Positions 39,601 to 48,600 of a DNA stretch of 64,000 nt are shown here, piece by piece. This stretch comes from Artocarpus heterophyllus (Eukaryota > Streptophyta > Magnoliopsida > Rosales > Moraceae), in the NCBI GenBank assembly GCA_025403435.1, contig CM046345.1, positions 12,647,430 to 12,711,429 of the forward strand, read 5' to 3'. A program made the translations under genes and the position numbers. Position 1 is the first letter of the stretch. Every line of letters begins with the position of its first letter. The notes beneath the pieces are model-generated. The model made no database searches and was not told the origin of the DNA. It was given only the letters and a program-made list of their open reading frames with translations.

Positions 39601-42600
39601 CCTTATCGGTGCCCGCTTTTATCTCTAAAGTGTCCTTCCTCTTGTCACAGGTACGTCCAAGTAGGCCGAGACAAGTAGGGAAAACCCGTCTGACCACCAT
39701 GCATAGCCGCATATGGTGTTAATTCACCGCCACTCACTGGTAAGCATCAATAGTGGTAGTCAAGGCACCTTTAGAGGGTGATGCATTAGGAACGAACAAG
39801 AACGACAAATCCCTGTCGGGATAGGCCATGCTTATCAAGCCGACGACCTGCATGGCTGTCGACTAGAAAATCTCATTCATACGCCTATAATATTCTTCTG
39901 AGGCTTTGAATTCCTCGACTACCTTCTTCTTCTTGTCCAGCAGCAACTCCTCAAGCTTCTTGAATCTCTCATTCGCCTTAGCTTTCTACTTCATCAGGCT
40001 TTCGATTTGAGCAGAGAGCTCAATTATTGTCCAATCGAGTTGGCTCGAGATCTCTTTTCTTTCTGGAATAGGTTCTGGGCCTTTGCCTCCTTGTCTTTCA
40101 CTACCTCAACTACTTGTCTTTCCTCGACGAGCATAACCTTCAGTTGTTCTACCTCCTTCTGAGGGGAGGCTAACTCATTAGAGAGATTTACAATCTCTCC
40201 ATAGGAGATCAAGGCTATCATCAGCGCCTGTGTGTAGATGATGAGGTTAGAAGAAGTCAAAGGAATTAAAAGTTAGCAAACATATAGAAGAAGAACACTT
40301 ACATGTACTAAGTTACTAATGTGATCTCTTTACTACTCCAGAAGAGGAGACTTCTATGCCACCACTTTGTCCTTATCCCCTCTTCTCTGCCACCACTCAG
40401 TTCTTATAAAAAAAGAACTCATAGATCGCTTGAAATGCCAGGCTAAATTTAGGTGGGAGATTGAGCATGCTCTCCACCTGAGCGTCGAAGAGGTCGCCCA
40501 CGATAAAGTTCCTATCGTCAACTTGGCCGTCTAGGTGGAGAGGGAGTTCCTTTTCAAATGGCAAGGAGACAATGATGTATTGTCATCCACCCATGCCCTT
40601 TTAGACTGACAGGCATTTGAACGACGACCTGTTTCATGGGAGCCACCTGTTTGTGAGGGAGGGACGGTGCATGAAGGACCCTTTCTAGGGTCGAGGAGCC
40701 CTCGGCAAGAGGCCTAATGTTTAGAAACACGTCTACAAAAGGAAAAAAGTAGGGGTTAGAATGCAGAGCTATGGAAAACATACAAAGAGCAAAATTGAAA
40801 CTTACCCCTTAGTGGTCCCCTTAGGAGGTTGAGTGGGAATATTGGCAAGAGGGTTAAGAAGAGATAAAATTAGACTTGACCTTCTCTTATTATCCTCAGT
40901 GAGTAGGTTTATTGTTCATTTCTCCACGTCCAGGAGAGCTGGGATTCATAGTATTCTATCCTGCCTCTACTGCCTAAGGATGGGATGATCGACGGACTCT
41001 ACAGGAAAGGGTAAAAGGAATTAACGATGAAGGAAACAAATTAAGCACCCTAAAAGATTTAATCTCAACGTCAAGGACAACCCCATACTTACTTACTGTA
41101 ACGCCCCTTAATTCGAACGTCACAGATATCGTTACATACTTACATTCATACATGCTTAAATAATTAAACTCATAGATAATATCAACTCAATCGTACTATA
41201 GATTTTAAAAGTACTTAAACTTACATTACCAGGATCCATTCATACAATTTTTTTTAAAAAAACTTACGTTGTTTCGAAGAACATAGTTTAATTTTATTCC
41301 ATAACATAATTTATTCGTTTATACTTAAATTATTCATGAACTTATTTAATAATAATCGATAATCCAATAGTAAAATCAAGACTTATTAAAATCTCACATT
41401 AAATCACTTTGATCATCACATCTTTGAAATCCACTTATTCCCACGGTTCGGCAGGCCGAACTTGGGACTTCGGCAAGCCGAACAACATCGGCAAGCCTGA
41501 GCGTCTTCCACCGGCAGGCCGACAGAAGCTTTGTAATTCGGACCAAAAATTTATCCAGGTTCGACAGGCCGAAAAATAGATCGGTCGGCCGATCTTCTGG
41601 TCTTCGGCAGGCCGGACACGGAGTTCGGCAGGCCGTCCGAGACCAAATCTACTTTGGAAGAAAAAAATTTAAAACGTTCTAACTTTACGTAAAATATAGC
41701 GGAAGATCATATTTCATAAAAAAATGATAAAATAACTTATAAAACCATAATATAAGTATTCTTAAAAAAACTCAACATATAATATGTTCAAAATATATAA
41801 TTTTATTAAATCATAAATTCATTTCTTCTTGGCGTGCTTCCGGTTACAATTCATCGTTCATGTTGCTCACACGCCGTTCCATGTCCTCCACCTATTCCAT
41901 GACTCTCTTACCCTTATCTGCAGCATGACATATAAAACATGAATAAGCTAATGCTTAGTAAGTACATAAAATTCTCACAATTTAAAACATTTCATAAACA
42001 TCATCATCATCATCATCATCATCGTATCATAAAAGTGCCTTAAGCACAATTTCATAGAAACATATCTTTCATAATATTGACCATTTTAAAACTTATTCCA
42101 TATATATATATTTTTTATTCTTAAGGGCCCAAGTGTTGCACCATAAACATCATCATTGGCGCGCCGTCATGAGAGGAGAAGGGTAGCTAATCCCAAACCA
42201 ACATGACATCATAACATATCATTTTATAACATTGGGTGTGCAACACTTATTAGGTGATACATATATACATAATTTTCATACTTTGAAACATACCATAATC
42301 ATCATACATGCATAACTTTAAATCATGAAAAACTTTTCATAAGAAATCCTTTAAGAAAAATCATCATAAAATCATCAGGAAAATCCTTGTAAACATATCA
42401 TTAAACCTTGAAAAAGTGTCATGTTGCAGGTGAGAATGTACTTACTTTATCGATAGCTTACTTAACCTTAATATTGCACTTGGTGACGACACCGCGGTCT
42501 CGTTGTGCTCGCTTCCTTAAGTGTCCATGCCATATATCCATTTTAAGATGCAATAAAAAAATCAATACTTATCATAAAATATCCATACACTCATCTCATA

Positions 42601-45600
42601 TTTTAAATATTATTCAAAACCCTACATCTAAACATAATTATCTTTTAAATAAAACAAAACATTTCATAATCATAAAATACATCCATCTTACATACTCATA
42701 CATAAGCATAATTAACAACTTTTCACGAAAACATCATTCTTTACCTATAGAATAATCATTACATTTTTCATACCTTCAAAATTAAACAGTAACATTTTAC
42801 TGTGAGGGGTAGAAGACAGAATATTCATTTTTCATAAAACGTTAAAATGACATAAAACGTGAAGAAACATCACACATAATACTCATGGGCATCATAATAA
42901 AAACACAAAACAAAACACAATACCTAGAGAGGATATTGTAGGCGAAGTTTGAAGAGGAGAACATCTTTTTACATTTACCAAAAAAAAACTGAATTCATAC
43001 CTTCAAGTTTCTTCTCGAAATTCTTGAATTCACCAATGAAACAAAACTTTTTCTTTCAATATACTCAAAAATTTTCACGGGAGAGAAATTTCGTGAAGAA
43101 GAAAAGAAGAGGAAGATTAGAAAGTCAGAAAAACTGTCTCAGACTTTTGAGAGAGAGAAAAAAAAATTAATAAAAAGAAGAAACGTTAATTAATTTTCTT
43201 TTAACGTAATAAACATAATGAGCATTCATGGCCTTCATTAAGTCAGAAAAATCTGACTGATAAGAGAGTGATTGGCGTGGGAAAGGAGGAAAAAGAAAAG
43301 GAAGGTCAAACATTATCAATCTTACCTTAAATTTACCTTCTAAAAATAGGAAACCTCTTAATATAATACAAATCTATTCCTTAAATTTCCTTAACTGATA
43401 AAAACATTCCATTATTATGCCAATTAATCACATTAATTCACCCAATTAACGTAATTAACTCAGTCATAACTCTGGAGAGATTTCTGCTGACTGTTTGTCA
43501 GCTTTGTTCGGCCTGTCGATTTTCCCTCTTCGGCCTGCCGATCTGTCAATAAATGGCATAACATAAAACATTCACACATCATTGCATCATAAATAATCAT
43601 ATATTTATAATTTCACATGAACACTAGAGCACAACGATTCCATGCGGTCGTCACCTGTCATAAATCTTGACATAAAAAATTAGTAACATGCACATCACAT
43701 ATCATATCATATAACGTTATTTATTAATAACATTCCTTAATAGCGTTACTAACTTAACATGGTCCGTTATATAAAAATAGGCGGGAGTTACACTTACTAT
43801 CCTCCAGGTGGTGTCGACTTGATATCTCCTCGATCTATAACCAGTTGTCCATCGAAGAGGTGCGTGTTGAAGTCCCCCTTTAACATGAAGGACATTTTCT
43901 TCTAGTCATGGCTGAAAGAAAGAAAGTTCAGGATGATGGGGGGGGACCTTATCCTTTGCCCTACTATATGCCCCGCCGTAGTAAGACTGAAAAATGTTAT
44001 AGCAGCACAAAAACTCATCTAGCTATAGGGGAGAGTTGTGATGAAGAAACCACAGTATCCACATCAACAAGAATATGTACCAAAAGTTGGGAAAAAGTTA
44101 AGATGGCGAGATCCCAAACTCACAGCATAACCTCTTCATGAAAGGGTGTAGAGGGAAAGTCTGGCCCGTAGTGATGCATTGGATATAGACGGCGAGCTAT
44201 CGTGACACGGTGTCAGCACATTAGAAGTCATTTGGTATCACAAACTTGTAATACTGACTGTCGATCTTGCCCTCCGTAAAGGACTTGTGCACATCCAAGT
44301 TTCAACAATGTGACTTGGTCTCCCTAGGCTTTGGGGAAATAACCTTGCCCGTACATACAACTAAAGGCTCGTCACGTGCTGTTGCAGACCCATAAGAAGC
44401 TAAGCTCATGTCCATCATCCCTGTTGACATAGGATGGGGGTATTTGGGGTCTGGTGCTGTTGAAGATTCAAGAATAGGAAGACTATCATCAACCATCCCA
44501 TCGACGCTATTTGTCGAAGGGATTGCACCAACCTCATCAATCTCCTGAAAGATAAGGTCGTCCTTGGGAATTAGGTCACTGTGAAGCTACCCAGACATTA
44601 AAGTAACAAAAGGTTAAGTTTATTTTCCAAAATATTGCCTTAGAACTAACCAATACTTTATAGAATCAAGGCCTATAAAGTTGAAAAATGAGAAACTCAT
44701 GGCATGATAAGAGTCTAGAGCATTATTCAACAGGCACGTGAACGCACTATGCAAAGTTCTTAAAACTTATAGAAAAAAACGATAGAAATGAGAATTGAAA
44801 CTTACTGTTTTGATGGAACTAGAGAAAGATCCTTGAAACCTTCAAAGTCTTTGAACCCACAAAAGATCCTCATAAAGCTTGAGGAGATTTAGAGTCACAA
44901 AAAAAAACTAAGGAAGAAGAAAATAGACTTTAGAGAATTTTTAAACTTCGAGGGTTTTGGAGAAAGAGGAAACTACTCTGCTTAGAAGATCAATGAAATA
45001 AGGCAAAATAGGATTCAAAACCTCACATATTCTCGAAGAGATGAGATCTCAATTATCGAAACTCAAAACCTATGATCAAACGACCTAAGCCAAGGAAAGC
45101 CAAAGGTCAAGATCCAACATCACAGTCCTTGGGCGGGAAAACCACTCGACAATTTGATGGCTCAGATCAAAAGTCCCTCGAAAGGACACGACACCCCCTG
45201 CAAAGATGAGACAGGTGTCATGACTGACACAACTATTGGGCTTGTTGAGAAGTCAGAGCAAGCAGAAGCAATTATGACCCTGGTCAAAGGCTTCTCAAGG
45301 AAGCCTTCTTAGAGGACCTGTCCTCAGCCCTAGGCATGTAATCCATGTGGCAACCTCGACCGTCAAAGCGCAGAGCAACTTGTCGTCACTCCACGCTTAG
45401 GGGCAATTGTTGTGGGATATCTCGACGGCCTAGGCCCACATGGCAATGAAGGCCCAATACGGCCCAAGTGGGATCGCAGTCAAGATAACTCTCAAAGCTC
45501 ATCCATACGTAGAGGTCGATGTTAAAAAAGCCTCGTGGTTATTGACCTTTAGTGAGCACTCATTCCAAGACCGACAAAATAAGGGTGGGTCGACAGTCGA

Positions 45601-48600
45601 GACAATGTGCTTGCAAACGAAGCCACTCACATAGGCCCCCAGACACTTTTTAGGCACGCAAGGACACCATACGTGAGTATTATGGGCTGACACAAAACAC
45701 AAGGATTTTTGTCTCCATTATCCTTATTTTGGTCGCCCCTCCATAATGTCTTCGAGCTATAAAAAGGAGGATAGGGTGGTGCGAAAGAAGGATCTTGATC
45801 CTATAAATTCTATTGTATATTTTTCTTTTAAATCATTGTGCATGTAACCTTGAAACACTAGAGAAATGAGAAACACTACAATGAACATAGGTCATTTTGA
45901 GTGAACCATTATAAATTTCGTGTGCCAATCTTTTTATTACTCAAATCTACAACATCTACTATGAGTGACTACAAGGATTATCGTTAGATTTATTGTTGAC
46001 TAATTTTTAGCATCAATAGTTACTGTTGTTCCTTGACGTACAATTAAACATTATTCTCGGACGCAAAACCTATTGCCTTGTCCACTTACAATGTTCGGTA
46101 ACCAACCGCTCTTTATGTGCTGCATTTCATGGCATTATGCAAAAACAAGTCTAGTTAAGTGTTGTTTTTAAACCGGTACCGGATTAAATAGGGCAGCCAG
46201 AAAGTAGTAATAACAATAATATAATTAATTTGAATTGGAGCTTTTTATTTTTCAAAACAAAAGTGGCATTAGGCTGCAATGTTGAAGTGACATATTTTAA
46301 TTTAGGGTTTTTTTTTATACTACCGCCCCTTAAACTTATAGCAAATTTGCAATTTACTCATTGAACTTTTAAATTTAGCAAGTAACATCTTGAACTTATA
46401 AATCTATTGCTAGTTAACGATGTTAGTTTTTACTAAAATTTACATTTCATTTTTATATGGATTAATTAAGAGCAGGAAAGGTTTTTTTAGAAAGTAAAAG
46501 CAAATTTAATTCAAAATTTTTAATTTTGATAAAAAAATGAAAGATATGAATTAACCATTCATGTGCAACTTAAATGTTAATTTCAATCGCAAAACCAACA
46601 TTTTTATCAATATGGGTGATCTGCTATAAATTTATAAGTTCAAGGTTCAACATGTAAAAATTAAAAGTTCAAAGGGCAAATTGCAAATGTATGATGAGTT
46701 TAGGGGGCACAATTAAAAAAAAAAAAAAAACAACAACAACAACAACAACTTTGATTTAGCATGCGCATTACTTGGACTAAAAAGTAGTGCAATTCAGTCT
46801 CAAATAAGAGATTACAATCCTCTAAAATGAAGGATATACATTACTTTTCTCAAAAAGAAAAAAAAAAGATTCATTTTATTTTTTCTTGTCTAAATTTTTG
46901 CTTTGTCTCTATTTCATCTTCGTTCTTTGATATTAATTTATATATATATTTTTCTATATATGCTAGGTATGAGGATAAGTTAATTAAGAAGATTGTGGAA
47001 CATGTACTGAGTAAATTATATCGATTGCCACAAATGGTTCTGGACTCCAAGGGTTTTGTTGGAATAAATGAACGGCTTAAGGAAATTGAATCATTGTTAT
47101 GCTTTGGATCACCAAATCCTCGTGTCATAGGCCTCTGGGGGGTTGGTGGCACCGGAAAGACTACTCTTGCTCGTGCCATTTTTCACCGGTTCTCATATCA
47201 TTTTGAAAGTTGTTGCTTTCTTGAAAATGTTAGAGAAAATTCACAGGAATTTGGACTGCCTCATTTAGAAAAGGAACTCTTTTCGATGCTATTAGAGGAG
47301 AGAAATCTACAAACAGTCAACATCTTCGTGAAAAATAGGCTCCATAATAAAATGGTGCTCATTGTTTTTGATGATATGGACGATATGATGCAGCTGGAGC
47401 GTTTGTTTGGAAATGGCAGTTGGTTTGGCTCAAGAAGTAAAATCATCATAACGACAAGAGATAAACAAGTTCTTAGGAAATACACCAACAAAATATACAA
47501 TGTTAAAGCATTAGATTCCGAGGAAGCACTTCAACTCTTTTATTTGAATGCATTTGAAAAAGAGCCTTCCACACTAGATTATATTAAGTTGTCAAAGGAG
47601 ATAGTAGATTTTACAGGAGGCAATCCACTAGCTCTTAAAGTCCTAGGTTCCTCCCTTCATTCCCATACTATACAATATTGGGAAAGTGCATGGAGTAGAC
47701 TGAAAATAATTCCCAATGGAACAATTCAAAAGGTGTTAAAAATAAGTTATGATGGGCTAGAAGATGGCCAGAAGGATTTATTCCTTGACATCGCATGTTT
47801 TCTTAAAGGAGAGAGAAGAGAGTTTATAGAGAGCATCCTAGATGGTTACCTTGCAAGGTCAGGAATTGAAGATCTCATAAATAAGTCTCTTGTGACCATA
47901 TATGATGATAAAGTTTGGATGCATGATTTGATACAAGAGATGGGTTGGGAAATAGTTCGTGAACAATCTATAAAACATCTTGGAAAGCGGAGTCGGTTGT
48001 GGATTTCTCAAGATGTCTATGATGTCTTAGATAACAATAAAGTAAGCATCCAATAATAAGTAGCTAAAACCATATATATATATATATATATATATATCTT
48101 TATATATATAATTGTTTTTAGCAACTTTTTTTGTATTTCATATTCTCATTACTTGTTTAAATTTTCTAGGGAACTAGACAAGTGGAAGGAATATACTTTG
48201 ACACATCTAAGATGAATGATGATCTACACCTGAAATCTTCAGTCTTCAATGAGATGGATAATATGAGATTGCTCAAGATTTATCACTCAAAATTTTCCAA
48301 TAACAATACATTCAAACTATACCTTACTCAAGGGCTGCAGTTTCTTCCTAATTCCCTAAGATATCTCTGTTGGTATAACTACCCATCAAAATTTTTGCCA
48401 AGAGATTATAAGGGTCAAAATCTTGTTGAACTTGACATGCCCTGCAGCGAGCTTAAGCAACTTTGGAATGGTGTACAGGTATGTTGTTATATTAATTAAT
48501 GGATTGAATATCATTTGCAGAATATTTATGATTAACCATTTAGTTATATATGTGTTTTAAAACAAATTCTTACTCAATTACTTCACTTTGCTTTATAGAA

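Larger units (their letters stand above)
8178..39749 (-). mobile_element. element B: decayed Tat-like Gypsy, - orientation, inserted in A
   Basis: Read on the - strand, a 5' LTR (18190-39749, split by Copia D), primer-site region, gag, protease, RT, RNase H and integrase run right to left from 18188 to 12690. They are followed by a tandem-repeat zone and an ORF on the opposite (+) strand, then the 3' LTR (8178 to about 9110). B's own sequence is about 11 kb. Integrase and RT frames carry stops, and the RT catalytic motif is changed. I found no exact target-site duplication. The outer sequences GGCGG (8169-8173) and AGTGG (39752-39756) are only a weak candidate. Confidence 0.75.
18190..39749 (-). 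repeat. element B 5' LTR, split by Copia D
   Basis: This LTR runs 18190-18923 and resumes at 39356 after the 20.4-kb Copia D insertion. Joined, it is about 1.13 kb. Its outermost ~175 bp (about 39575-39749) are the inverted complement of its first ~175 bp (18190-18360), ending GTAAGCATCA against TGATGCTTAC. The left LTR lacks this end. Both TATA boxes of the left copy are present (- strand, altered, 18446-18454; + strand, 39494-39503). Confidence 0.65.
2528..46017 (+). mobile_element. element A: old Tat-like Ty3/Gypsy LTR retrotransposon, + orientation, carrying all other intron insertions
   Basis: Direct LTRs (2528-3135 and 45407-46017) flanked by AGTTA duplications bound a 43.5-kb span inside TNL intron 1. 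About 8-9 kb of it is A itself; the rest is B with its nested Copia and Gypsy, plus a solo LTR. In order, A has a decayed gag, a protease region, reverse transcriptase and RNase H (3400-7680), then after the B insertion an antisense ORF (- strand, 44598-39765). I found no integrase, so A looks deleted as well as mutated. The gag-pol wording and the antisense ORF point to the Tat lineage. The LTRs differ by many substitutions and small indels, making A the oldest layer here. Confidence 0.85.

Noticed and set aside
8169..39756. GGCGG/AGTGG as the target duplication of element B
   Set aside because: Only three of five positions match and the LTR end is uncertain.
46827..46966. Taking ATG 46827 as the normal start of a separate NBS-LRR gene
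   Set aside because: The stretch looks like a pyrimidine-rich intron end, and exon 2 joins in phase to the TIR exon. It is kept only as a possible alternative product.
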